Assembly (NCBI RefSeq): GCF_002211285.1
Contig: NZ_LOKX01000023.1
Span: 310,001 to 374,000, forward strand
Source of the DNA: Rhizobium sp. R635
GTDB lineage: Bacteria > Pseudomonadota > Alphaproteobacteria > Rhizobiales > Rhizobiaceae
Direction of reading: 5' to 3'
DNA length: 64,000 nt
The notes below the pieces were generated by a model, which saw only the letters and a program-made list of their open reading frames with translations, was not told the origin of the DNA and did no database searches. Position 1 is the first letter of the stretch. Each line of letters starts with the position of its first letter. Of the stretch, positions 56,530 through 64,000 are shown one piece after another. The position numbers were made by a program, and so were the translations under genes.

Positions 56530-57360
56530 TTAACCCTTGACCGCGCCGGCCGTCAGGCCCTGGACGAGATAACGCTGGATGAGCAGGAAGAAGAGGCCGG
56601 CCGGAATGAGCGCCATGACGCCCGCCGCCATCATCTGCCCGAAATCCACCGAGAATTTCGAAACGAAGGTGAGAAGCCCGACCGGGAAGGTCGCCGCGTC
56701 ATTGCCGTTGATCAGCATCAGCGCAAAGAGCAGCTCGCTCCAGGCGGCGGTGAAGACGAAGCCGAGCGTCGCGGCAATCCCCGGCAGCGTCAGCGGCAGG
56801 ATGATCTGGCGAAACGCCGTGAACTGCGTCGCCCCGTCGATCATCGCCGCCTCTTCGAGATCCTTAGGAATGCCGTCGAAGAAGGACTGCATCAGGAAGG
56901 TGGCGAAGGGCACGTTGAAGGCGGTGTAGACGATGACGAGCCCGGTCAGGCTGTCCGTCAGATGCAAGGGCGACAGGATCTTGAAGATCGGCGCGACCAG
57001 CATGACGAGCGGAAACATCTGGGTCAGCAGCATCAGCGCGACGATCCAGTATTTCGCCCGGAAATTGAAGCGCGACAGCGCATAGCCGGAGAGCGAGGCG
57101 CAGATCGTCACCGTCACCGCCGTCGAGGCCGAGACGATCAGGCTGTTCTTGAAGAAGGTGGGAAAGGCGCTGTGCTGCAGCACGAAGGCATAATGATCCC
57201 AGCTCGTGCGCGACGGCCACATGCGCACGCCCTCGGTATAGAGCAGGTCGTTCGGCGTCACCGAGACCTTGAGCAGCCAGAACAGCGGGAAGAGCGCGAA
57301 AGCGATATAGCAGAGGATCGCCAGGCGGTGCGCGATCGTGGGAAGGACGGATCGTCTCAT
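56530..57360 (-). CDS. carbohydrate ABC transporter permease (MalG type)
   Basis: A 276-residue inner-membrane permease. It has about six hydrophobic segments. The EAA loop lies in DLEEAAMIDGATQFTAFRQI, and the early helix is HRLAILCYIAFALFPLFWLL. The closing sequence LVQGLTAGAVKG is typical for CUT1 permeases. It partners the other permease gene, from which it is separated by 4 bases. Confidence 0.94.
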   Translation of the reverse strand: MRRSVLPTIAHRLAILCYIAFALFPLFWLLKVSVTPNDLLYTEGVRMWPSRTSWDHYAFVLQHSAFPTFFKNSLIVSASTAVTVTICASLSGYALSRFNFRAKYWIVALMLLTQMFPLVMLVAPIFKILSPLHLTDSLTGLVIVYTAFNVPFATFLMQSFFDGIPKDLEEAAMIDGATQFTAFRQIILPLTLPGIAATLGFVFTAAWSELLFALMLINGNDAATFPVGLLTFVSKFSVDFGQMMAAGVMALIPAGLFFLLIQRYLVQGLTAGAVKG

Positions 57361-57364
57361 GGTC

Positions 57365-58300
57365 TCAATCCTTGTTCAGCAGCGTCTGCCGCAGCAGGAT
57401 GATCAGCATCGAATAGGCGAGCAGCAGCGCCAGCAGCACCAACGCGATGGCCGAGGCATAACCGAAATCGAGTCGCTTGAAGGCCGTCGTGAAGATGTAG
57501 CTCGCGACGATCTGCGTCCGGTCCGCCGGCCCACCATTGGTCATGACGACGATGAGATCAGCGAAATTGGAAATCCAGACGGTGCGCAAAAGCACGGTGA
57601 TGGCGATCGTCGGCGCGAGGAACGGCAGGGTGATCGAGCGGAAACGCTGGAACCAGCCGGCGCCGTCGATCGAGGCGGCCTCGTAGAGATCGCGCGGGAT
57701 CGCCTGCAGGGCGGCAAGCAGCGTGATGGCGAAGAACGGAATGCCCCACCAGACATTGGCGATGATCGGTCCCCACATCGCATAATTGGGATCGGAAAGA
57801 ATATTGCCCGGCTCATGCATCAGCCCGAGCGCGAAGAGCCAATGCGGGATCGGTCCGATGACAGGATTGAACAGCCAGGCCCAGTTGAGGCCGGCGAGGA
57901 AGGATGGCACGGCCCAGGGCAGGAAGACCAGCGCCTGCGCGATCGCCCGGCCCGGGAACGGCTTGTCGAGCAGCAGCGCCAGAATGAGCCCGAAGACGAA
58001 TTGCAGCACGACGGAGGCGCCCGTCCACCAGAGCGTGTTCCTCAGCGCACCGTAGAAGGCCGCGTCACTCGCAAGCTCGCGGAAATGATCGAGCCCGATG
58101 AAGCCGCCGGAGAACGGATTGAGCAGCTGGATGTCGCGGAAGGCGTAGGAAACGCCCAATGTCAGCGGCACCAGCATCACCGCGATGATCAGGATCAGCG
58201 ACGGCGCACTGTAGAGATAGGGCTCCGAAGCATCGGCCAGGCGACGCAGCCACGGCCTGCGGTCGCGACGCATGTCGAGCGTATCGGCGGAAATGGTCAT
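57365..58300 (-). CDS. carbohydrate ABC transporter permease (MalF type)
   Basis: A 311-residue permease with an N-terminal cytoplasmic part and about six helices. Motifs are YLYSAPSLILIIAVMLVPLT, FVLPWAVPSFLAGLNWAWLF-like segments, and the EAA loop DLYEAASIDGAGWFQRFRSI. It is the second gene of the operon, after the substrate-binding protein. A palindromic RIME-like element sits between the two. Confidence 0.94.
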   Translation of the reverse strand: MTISADTLDMRRDRRPWLRRLADASEPYLYSAPSLILIIAVMLVPLTLGVSYAFRDIQLLNPFSGGFIGLDHFRELASDAAFYGALRNTLWWTGASVVLQFVFGLILALLLDKPFPGRAIAQALVFLPWAVPSFLAGLNWAWLFNPVIGPIPHWLFALGLMHEPGNILSDPNYAMWGPIIANVWWGIPFFAITLLAALQAIPRDLYEAASIDGAGWFQRFRSITLPFLAPTIAITVLLRTVWISNFADLIVVMTNGGPADRTQIVASYIFTTAFKRLDFGYASAIALVLLALLLAYSMLIILLRQTLLNKD

Positions 58301-58350
58301 CGGATTGCGGTTTCCATAATGTGTAGATCAAGCTTCGAATGCGCGTGCGG

Positions 58351-58469
58351 CCCCCTCATCCGACCCTACGGGCCACCTTCTCCCCGCTGGGGAGAAGGGA
58401 ACGGAGGCGTTGCGGCATTTTCCCTTCTCCCCAGCGGGGAGAAGGTGCCGGCAGGCGGATGAGGGGGCT
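58351..58469. repeat. RIME-like palindromic element inside the sugar ABC operon
   Basis: The perfect outer arms are GCCCCCTCATCCG (58351-58363) and CGGATGAGGGGGC (58457-58469). Two 10-bp hairpins lie inside: CCTTCTCCCC/GGGGAGAAGG at 58377-58399 and again at 58424-58446. The 119-base size and composition resemble rhizobial RIME1 (about 108 bases, two large palindromes, from memory). A related copy is at 12993-13133. Confidence 0.8.
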
Positions 58470-58492
58470 TCAATCTCAAAGCTCCTCTATCT

Positions 58493-59752
58493 CTACTTCT
58501 TGCTCAGAAACTTCTGCTGCGCCTTGGTCAGATATTCCGCCCACTGGTCGGCCAGATCCTTCGCGGAGATATCGCCGAGCAGGGCCTGCTGCGAGGTCTT
58601 GATCGCCAGCGAATCCTTGAAGAAGGCGAATTCCTCGAGATAGGTCGGCATGACCGTCGGCACCGTGTTCGGGTCGGCCAGTTCCTCGAACCAGCCCTTG
58701 AACTGGTCACCGGCATAGAAGGGATCCTTCTCGGCCGCGGTATAGGCCGGCAGCGCGCCGATGCGCTTGTTCCACTCGATATTGCCTTCCGGCCCTTCGA
58801 GCGTGGCGATCAGCTTCCAGGAGAGATCCTTGTTCTCGCTCGTCGTGAACATCGACCAGCCGCCATAGCCGATGGTCGGGAAGGACTTGCCGTCAGGCCC
58901 CTTCGGCAGCGGCGCGACACCGAAATCCTCCTTCTTCATACGCTCGGCGATGGCGATCAGCGCATCCGGGTCCTGGTCGAGGAAAGCGCAGGTGCCGGAA
59001 TAGAAGCCGGCGACGACTTCGTTGAACCCCCAGTTGACGCTGTCTTTCGGCGCATAGCCCTTCTTGTAGAGATCGACCATCCATTCGATGCCCTTTGCCC
59101 AGCCTTCGCTGTTCATGGTCGAGGTGCCGTCTTCCTTGAAGTACGTGTTGTCGCCTGCCATGGAGGCGGCAAAGATCATCCAGCCGTTCAGCCCGCCCGG
59201 TCCGCCGCGCATGCAGTAGCCGTATTTACCCGGCAGCTTGGAGACCTTCTCCGAAGCGGCCGTGAATTCCTCCAGCGTCTTCGGCGGTTCGGCGACGCCG
59301 GCCTCGGCAAGCAGCTTCTTGTTGTAGAACATCGCCCTCAAATAGAAGCCGTAAGGCAGCATATAGGCGGTGTCCTTGACGTCGCGGCCGAGTTCGAGCG
59401 CGCGCGGCGTCAGCTCCTTGGTGTGTTCCCATTTTTCGAGATAGGGCTCCAGGCTTTCGAGCATGCCGTTATTGGCATAGAGCGACAGCCAGGTATCGGG
59501 CATCTCCATCACATCGGGCACGTCGCCGGCCGATACCATGGTCGCGAACTTCTGGAAGGCTTCGTTCCAGGGCAGTGAAATGATTTCGACCTTGGTGCCG
59601 GGATTGGCGGCCTCGAACTTGCCGACGATCGACTTCAGCGTTTCCGTGCGCTCCGGGCTGGTGATAACTTCGACAAGCTTCAATGTCGTATCGGCAAAGG
59701 CCGTACCTGCCATCATTGAAGCAAAGAGCGTCGAGATTATTAGTTTTTTCAT
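58493..59752 (-). CDS. carbohydrate ABC transporter substrate-binding protein
   Basis: A 419-residue extracellular solute-binding protein, family 1. The signal peptide is MKKLIISTLFASMMAGTAFA, cleaved before DTTLKLVE. Motifs include FEAANPGTKVEIISLPWNEA and MLPYGFYLRAMFYNKKLLAE. It collects a sugar or sugar-like compound for the two permeases. GGGGGA precedes the ATG. It is the first transporter gene, 33 bases behind the PLP enzyme. Family similarity alone does not give the ligand; the co-transcribed PLP enzyme hints at something unusual. Confidence 0.92.
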   Translation of the reverse strand: MKKLIISTLFASMMAGTAFADTTLKLVEVITSPERTETLKSIVGKFEAANPGTKVEIISLPWNEAFQKFATMVSAGDVPDVMEMPDTWLSLYANNGMLESLEPYLEKWEHTKELTPRALELGRDVKDTAYMLPYGFYLRAMFYNKKLLAEAGVAEPPKTLEEFTAASEKVSKLPGKYGYCMRGGPGGLNGWMIFAASMAGDNTYFKEDGTSTMNSEGWAKGIEWMVDLYKKGYAPKDSVNWGFNEVVAGFYSGTCAFLDQDPDALIAIAERMKKEDFGVAPLPKGPDGKSFPTIGYGGWSMFTTSENKDLSWKLIATLEGPEGNIEWNKRIGALPAYTAAEKDPFYAGDQFKGWFEELADPNTVPTVMPTYLEEFAFFKDSLAIKTSQQALLGDISAKDLADQWAEYLTKAQQKFLSKK

Positions 59753-59785
59753 GCTCAGTTCCCCCTTTTTGGTTTCTCTCGGGTT

Positions 59786-60958
59786 TCAGGATCGTGAGGC
59801 GGCGGCGAGCGCCTCCTCGATGTCCCTCCACAGCGCCTCGGTTCCTTCGAGGCCGACATGGAGGCGTACGGATCGCGCATGAATGCCAAAGGCATGCGCG
59901 GAATTCGGCTGCGCCTTCTGCTGAAGCACCACCTCGCCCGGTACGATCAGGCTTTCATGCCCACCCCAGCTTACACCCAGTTTGAAAAGCTTGAGATGGT
60001 CGGCGAAGGCGCGGATATCGACACCCTCGCGGAAGATGAACGAGAACAGCCCCGAAGTGCCGTTGAGCCCGGCGGGTAGGCGGTTAGCGAGGCCTGGATG
60101 GCAGACGGTCTCCACCATATCGAGCCGCTGCAGGCGCCTGGCGATTTCAAGCGCGGAGGCCTCATGCGCCTTCATGCGCAGCGGCAGCGTGCGCAGGCCG
60201 CGGATCAGCAGCCAGGCGTCGAACGGCGAAAGCTTGCCGCCGAGATAGGGATAGGCCTCGGCCTTGATGCGCGCGATCATCTCCTTCGAGCCGGCAACGA
60301 CGCCCGCCACCACATCGCTGTGGCCACCGAGATATTTCGAGGCGGAATGGATGACGAGATCGACGCCGAGCGTCAGCGGCCGCTGGAAGAACGGGCTCGC
60401 CCAGCTGTTGTCGATCATCGAGACGGCGCCGTGATGCCTGGCGAGTGCCGCAAGCGCGCCGACGTCATGGGCTTCCATCACCCAGCTCGTCGGGCTTTCC
60501 AGGTACAGGACCTTGGCGCCGGGCAGCGCCCTGGCGACCGCCTCCTCGTCGCGACCGTCGACATAGGTCACTTCGATCTTCATCCGCTTCAGGATGGTGC
60601 CGAACAGGCGGAAGGCATCGGGATAGACGTGCTTGACGGCGACGATGCGGTCGCCCGGCTCGACGAAGCTCAGCACGGCCGAAGAGATCGCCGCCATGCC
60701 GCTCGCAAAGCCGAGCGCATCCTCAGCACCTTCGAGCTTTGCCAGCATTTCCTCGAAAGCGCGCACCGTCGGGTTCAGCCCGCGCGTATAGATCGGGCGC
60801 ACCTTCTCGCCGCGATAGGCGGCAATCATCTCGTCATAATCGGAAAAGGTGAAAAGCGAGGTCTGGAAGATCGGCGGCACGACGGCTTCGGCGAAATTGC
60901 CTTCGTCGTGGGCCGTGATGAGGGAAGCAAGATCGAACGGTTCTGCGCCGTTGCTCAT
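59786..60958 (-). CDS. Cys/Met metabolism PLP-dependent enzyme
   Basis: A 390-residue enzyme of the cystathionine gamma-synthase/beta-lyase/methionine gamma-lyase family. The PLP lysine lies in VIHSASKYLGGHSDVVAGVV, and other motifs are FASGMAAISSAVLSFVEPGD and VLYLESPTSWVME. The reaction type, elimination or replacement at the beta or gamma carbon, cannot be told from sequence. Its ATG at 60958 overlaps the stop of the FadR-type regulator by 4 bases, and the ABC transporter genes follow in the same direction. It may act on an imported sulfur- or amino-containing compound; that is inference. Confidence 0.9.
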   Translation of the reverse strand: MSNGAEPFDLASLITAHDEGNFAEAVVPPIFQTSLFTFSDYDEMIAAYRGEKVRPIYTRGLNPTVRAFEEMLAKLEGAEDALGFASGMAAISSAVLSFVEPGDRIVAVKHVYPDAFRLFGTILKRMKIEVTYVDGRDEEAVARALPGAKVLYLESPTSWVMEAHDVGALAALARHHGAVSMIDNSWASPFFQRPLTLGVDLVIHSASKYLGGHSDVVAGVVAGSKEMIARIKAEAYPYLGGKLSPFDAWLLIRGLRTLPLRMKAHEASALEIARRLQRLDMVETVCHPGLANRLPAGLNGTSGLFSFIFREGVDIRAFADHLKLFKLGVSWGGHESLIVPGEVVLQQKAQPNSAHAFGIHARSVRLHVGLEGTEALWRDIEEALAAASRS

Positions 60959-61677
60959 TTGGACATTTCCTTGATGTCTTCTTCGACGATGTCGAGAATT
61001 TTCAATGTTTCCGCGCGCGCCGCCTCCGGGTCCCGGGCAGCGATCGCGTTGAAAAGGGTGCGGTGAAAGGGAAAGGACCGCCGGGCAAAATCCTGCCGGT
61101 CGAACGGGTGCTCCCAAAAGCGCTCGAAGGTCTCGCGCATCTGTTCGAGAAGCTGGCGAAATAGCGGGTTATGCGTGGCGTCGTAGACGGCGAGATGGAA
61201 GGCGAGGTCCTCCGGCCCCGAGGTGCCTTTTTCCAAATGCACCCGCTCCATTTCATCAAGCTTTTCCTCGATGACGACCAGATCCTTCTCGGTGCGCCGC
61301 CGGGCCGCGACCATGCCGGCCTCGCATTCGATGCCGCGGCGAACCTCCAACGTCTGCAGCAGCGCGTCGCGCAGATGCACCGCGTCGAACGACAGCGGCA
61401 TATGGATCGTCGCCCGGGAAACCGGCTTCAGCAGATAGGTGCCGCTGCCCTTGCGCGTCTCGATGACGCCGAGCGCCTGAAAATGTCGGATCGCTTCGCG
61501 AATGGTCGAACGCCCGACGGCAAGGGCCGCCATCAGCTCGCGCTCCGCCGGCAAACGCTCCCCCGCCTGCAACCTCGCCTGCTCGACATAATCCGCCAGC
61601 GCATCGGTCACCTGACGCGCCCGGTCCATGACGGGAAGCGGCCGGATCACCGGCCTGTCGCTACGATTTGCCTTCAT
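60955..61677 (-). CDS. FadR-type GntR regulator
   Basis: A 240-residue GntR regulator of the FadR subfamily. The N-terminal winged helix has LQAGERLPAERELMAALAVG and RSTIREAIRHFQALGVIETR. The C-terminal FCD domain carries the likely metal/ligand His residues in LAFHLAVYDATHNPLFRQLL and FPFHRTLFNAI. The ATG at 61677 follows GGGGA, and an earlier frame is unsupported. It leads the run with the PLP enzyme and ABC transporter and probably represses it; a FadR-like site lies at 61716-61726. The inducer is unknown. Confidence 0.92.
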   Translation of the reverse strand: MKANRSDRPVIRPLPVMDRARQVTDALADYVEQARLQAGERLPAERELMAALAVGRSTIREAIRHFQALGVIETRKGSGTYLLKPVSRATIHMPLSFDAVHLRDALLQTLEVRRGIECEAGMVAARRRTEKDLVVIEEKLDEMERVHLEKGTSGPEDLAFHLAVYDATHNPLFRQLLEQMRETFERFWEHPFDRQDFARRSFPFHRTLFNAIAARDPEAARAETLKILDIVEEDIKEMSK

Positions 61678-61715
61678 GGTTCCCCATTTTCTTATCAGGC
61701 AGTCGGGCTTGAAAT

Positions 61716-61726
61716 TGGTCTGACAT
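61716..61726. promoter_or_regulatory. candidate FadR-type operator
   Basis: TGGTCTGACAT matches the general FadR-subfamily pattern TNGTNNNACNA in all but the last base. It lies about 40 bases upstream of the GntR start codon. The consensus is from memory and is short, so the call is moderate. Confidence 0.45.
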
Positions 61727-61945
61727 CTTAGCATTTCGCAAAGATGGTAAATCGTCAAGCCGTCTTGGCGACAGGAGCGAAAATTGATTAGCGGAGATGG
61801 TACAAGGCTATGCCGCGGCAGTTCCTCGAAACGCCGCAGCCAACGGTCCGCCCTGAGAAACGCTTGCGACGACGCAAGCCTCCATTGTACCTTCGAGCAC
61901 CATGAGATGCTCTTGAGATAAGCCCCTAAGGACAGGCTCTGAAGC

Positions 61946-62521
61946 ATGCGCGACTATGTAAAAAGCAAAGATTTTCATCGGCATATGCGGTCGCTGCTGG
62001 CTCCGCGATTTCAGGAACTCGGATGGGAATCGCAAGCGGCCGGCAAGTGCAGCTTTGCCCGGGGCGGAAGGGTTTGTTGGCTGCAGGTATCGCAATATTC
62101 GAACAGCCTCATGGGCGCCAAATTTACGATCAACATGACCGAGGGCTCCAGCTCCGCCGGCAACACCAGAGTACTTTTTCGGCTGAACGAGGCGGATCGA
62201 GCGGTTGGCAGAGCTCTGGAAGAGGACATCATCGCGCGCCTGCCCAGGCCCGATCCTGATCCGGAGATTGAAGTCGTCGGAGATAACGGCGGGACCGTAT
62301 TGGTGAAGCTCGGCGATCTCCCGCGAGCAAATTCACGCCAGTGGGAGGGTCCCGCCGACGTCTGGCTGCCTTATTTCAGCAAAGGCGATCTTGACGATTG
62401 GGCTGCTTTTCTCTTGCCTCGGCTCGAGCGGCTGATCGCACCTTCCTCGCCCGAAACAGTCGATCCGCAGCTGTGGGCCCAGCGGTTTCGCCGTATCATG
62501 GGTTTTTTCCGCTCCAGGTGA
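61946..62521 (+). CDS. DUF4304-like hypothetical protein
   Basis: A 191-residue soluble protein. The opening (MRDYVKSKDFHRHMRSLLAP, FQELGWESQAAGKCSFARGG) and QVSQYSNSLMGAKFTINMTE resemble DUF4304, a family often found near toxin-immunity genes, but identification is tentative. No signal peptide or membrane segment is seen. No toxin is nearby. The 268 bases upstream are shared with the divergent GntR gene. Confidence 0.65.
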   Translation: MRDYVKSKDFHRHMRSLLAPRFQELGWESQAAGKCSFARGGRVCWLQVSQYSNSLMGAKFTINMTEGSSSAGNTRVLFRLNEADRAVGRALEEDIIARLPRPDPDPEIEVVGDNGGTVLVKLGDLPRANSRQWEGPADVWLPYFSKGDLDDWAAFLLPRLERLIAPSSPETVDPQLWAQRFRRIMGFFRSR

Positions 62522-62525
62522 GGTT

Positions 62526-63353
62526 CTAGCCGGCCACCGGTTTCAAATCGACCAGCGCCTTGATCGGCAGATGATCGGACGCGATGCGCGCCAGCGGCGT
62601 GTCGTGCGCTTCCACCTCGGTGATGATGCCCTTGCGGTTGGCGATGATGCGGTCGAGCGCCAGCAGTGGCAGGCCGGCGGGAAAGCTCGGGACGGCAGGC
62701 GGCAGCGGGCCGAAGGCGGATTGGAAGGTGTTGAGCGAAGAGCGGTCGCCGAGCCGCCATTCGTTGAGGTCGCCGAGCAGGATGGTCGGCATCTCGTGCC
62801 TGTCCTTGATGAGCTCGACCAGCGTGTGGGCCTGCTGGGCTCTGCTGTGGCGCAGCAGGCCGAAATGCGCGGCGATGATGCGAAGCACCCCGCCCTGCTC
62901 CAGCTCGATCTCGGCGACGAGCGCGCCGCGCGGCTCCAGCCCCGGCAGCTTGACCTGGTGCACGTCATGCACCAGCCCTTTCTTGAACAGCACGACATTG
63001 CCGTGCCAGCCATGCGCCTTCGCCATGCCGGCAACCGGCACCGGGATCAGTCCCGTCTCCCTTTCCAGCCGCCCGAGATCGAGGATGCCCGTGCGCTCGC
63101 CGAAGCGGGTATCGGCCTCCTGCAGCGCGATCACGTCGGCGCCGATTTCATGGATCACCCGGCTGGTGCGCTCCGGATCGAAACGCCGGTCGGTGCCGAC
63201 GCATTTGTGCACGTTATAGGAAGCGATCAGCGTTCCCGCGCTGTGCGGCCTCGACTCCGTATAGGCGGGATCGAGCCGCTTTTTCCTGTTCCTGATCGAG
63301 GCAAGAATGCTGGAGGGAAGACTGTCTTTTCTGGCGTGCATCGGACGGCGCAC
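62526..63353 (-). CDS. endonuclease/exonuclease/phosphatase family protein
   Basis: A 275-residue protein of the EEP metal-dependent phosphoesterase superfamily. The pattern is clear: LIASYNVHKCVG (Asn), VIALQEADTRFG (Glu), IIAAHFGLLRHSRAQQAHTL, LLGDLNEWRLGD (Asp-x-Asn) and IASDHLPIKALVDLK (Asp-His). It probably hydrolyses a phosphodiester in nucleic acid or lipid. The GTG start at 63353 follows GGGGG at 5 bases; an ATG at 63341 has no ribosome site. A phospholipase D-family gene lies just upstream on the same strand, and such pairs are common. Confidence 0.88.
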   Translation of the reverse strand: MRRPMHARKDSLPSSILASIRNRKKRLDPAYTESRPHSAGTLIASYNVHKCVGTDRRFDPERTSRVIHEIGADVIALQEADTRFGERTGILDLGRLERETGLIPVPVAGMAKAHGWHGNVVLFKKGLVHDVHQVKLPGLEPRGALVAEIELEQGGVLRIIAAHFGLLRHSRAQQAHTLVELIKDRHEMPTILLGDLNEWRLGDRSSLNTFQSAFGPLPPAVPSFPAGLPLLALDRIIANRKGIITEVEAHDTPLARIASDHLPIKALVDLKPVAG

Positions 63354-63437
63354 TTGTTCCCCCGTTGATCAAAACGCTTCTGCCGGGAGTATAGGCCGGG
63401 CGACGGAACTTGCCATGTCCGATCTCAAAAAATCCGC

Positions 63438-64000
63438 TCAGAGATAGGGCGAACCCAGCCACAGCACCTTCTCGAGCAGCCGCACCGGAAAGGGCCGCGC
63501 GCGCAGCCCGTCGAGCGTCACCGGCGTTGCCGATTTCAGGGTTTCCTCGATGTGCTCGTCGATTTCGGTGACGAAACCCTCGTTCAGCACTTCGAGATCG
63601 ACCTCGAAATTCAGCCTGAGCGAACGCGGGTCGAGATTGGATGAGCCGACATAGGCCCAGGTGCCGTCGATCGTCAGCAGCTTCGAATGGCTGAAGCTGC
63701 CGGTCGACCGCCAGATGCGGCAGTAATTCTTGAGGATCTGGTCGAATTGCGCCGTCATCGCCCGGTCGACCAGCAGCAGGTTGTTGACCGCAGGCACGAT
63801 GATATCGACCTCGACACCGCGCCGTGCCGCCGTCACCAGGGCGCCGATCAGCTCGCGGTCCGGCAGGAAATAGGGCGACATGATGCGGATCGACTGGCGC
63901 GCCACGGAAAAGGCGCCCGTCAGCATCTTGTGGTTCGTCTCGAGGCTGCGGTCCGGCCCGGAGGCGACGACCCGCATCAGGATCGGATCGCCGGGGTTGC
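63438..64000 (-). CDS. phospholipase D/cardiolipin synthase-like protein, truncated by the window
   Basis: The C-terminal part of a phospholipase D superfamily protein. The HKD-type motif is visible in HSKLLTIDGTWAYVGSSNLD. The part before it has VARQSIRIMSPYFLPDREL and VDIIVPAVNN. The reading frame stays open to the window edge (…NPGDPIL then MRVVASGPD), so the gene begins outside. The order matches bacterial cardiolipin synthases. The end is 84 bases before the endonuclease family gene, which probably follows in the same transcript. About 187 residues are visible. Confidence 0.88.
   Translation of the reverse strand, partial: NPGDPILMRVVASGPDRSLETNHKMLTGAFSVARQSIRIMSPYFLPDRELIGALVTAARRGVEVDIIVPAVNNLLLVDRAMTAQFDQILKNYCRIWRSTGSFSHSKLLTIDGTWAYVGSSNLDPRSLRLNFEVDLEVLNEGFVTEIDEHIEETLKSATPVTLDGLRARPFPVRLLEKVLWLGSPYL

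Overview
This window is GC-rich, densely coded DNA of an alphaproteobacterium, most likely Rhizobium of the leguminosarum/etli group. The main evidence is a rhamnose locus with the gene order described for R. leguminosarum: rhaD and rhaI divergent from rhaR-S-T-P-Q-U-K. Other pointers are the abundance of ABC uptake systems, an ECF41-like sigma factor, a possible EcfG-type stress promoter, a RopA-like porin and Rhizobium-style palindromic intergenic elements. The gene mix (sugar and amino-acid ABC systems, catabolic enzymes, kdp, no rRNA or tRNA genes) would suit either a chromosome or a large secondary replicon; the sequence does not decide. I saw no phage, transposon, CRISPR array, rRNA or tRNA.

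Layout, left to right. 1-3000: small hypothetical genes, a DUF1810 protein, a TetR regulator divergent from a 71-residue protein, and a winged-helix regulator. 3094-10000: a 1202-residue hydantoinase/oxoprolinase fusion, a stress-type SDR, an IclR regulator and a metal-dependent amidohydrolase. 10141-11600: an ECF sigma factor divergent from an AhpD-like carboxymuconolactone decarboxylase protein. 11651-22618: the complete rhamnose locus (isomerase, aldolase/dehydrogenase, DeoR regulator, ABC importer, mutarotase, kinase). 22696-25283: a FAH-type hydratase, an orphan siderophore-type ABC ATPase and a 3-hydroxyisobutyrate dehydrogenase-like enzyme. 25293-32729: a GMC oxidoreductase behind a liv-type ABC importer, with a divergent LysR regulator. 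32730-38855: cupin, glutaryl-CoA dehydrogenase, a membrane/flavoprotein pair, DedA, xylitol/sorbitol-type dehydrogenase and a CopC-like protein. 39065-47839: a tiny KdpF-like peptide, kdpFABCDE and ptsN. 47884-53067: a porin, then a sulfate ABC importer (sbp-cysTWA). 53229-55372: a cell-wall hydrolase and pepT. 55467-61677: a sugar-type ABC importer with a Cys/Met-metabolism PLP enzyme and a FadR-type regulator. 61946-64000: an orphan protein, an endonuclease/exonuclease/phosphatase and the end of a phospholipase D-family gene.

How it works together. Rhamnose enters through RhaSTPQ, is converted by RhaU, RhaI and RhaK, and is cleaved and oxidised by RhaD under the repressor-type RhaR. High-affinity potassium uptake (KdpFABC) is controlled by KdpDE, and the EIIA-Ntr gene ptsN follows directly, joining potassium and PTS-Ntr signalling. 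Two uncharacterised catabolic units stand out: liv-type ABC + GMC oxidoreductase + 3-hydroxyacid dehydrogenase + LysR, and sugar ABC + PLP lyase + FadR. Four palindromic elements lie between co-directional genes inside probable operons (rhaD/rhaI, livM/GMC, kdpC/kdpD, substrate-binding protein/permease). Gene starts were adjusted by ribosome binding sites and family lengths where the longest frame was implausible.
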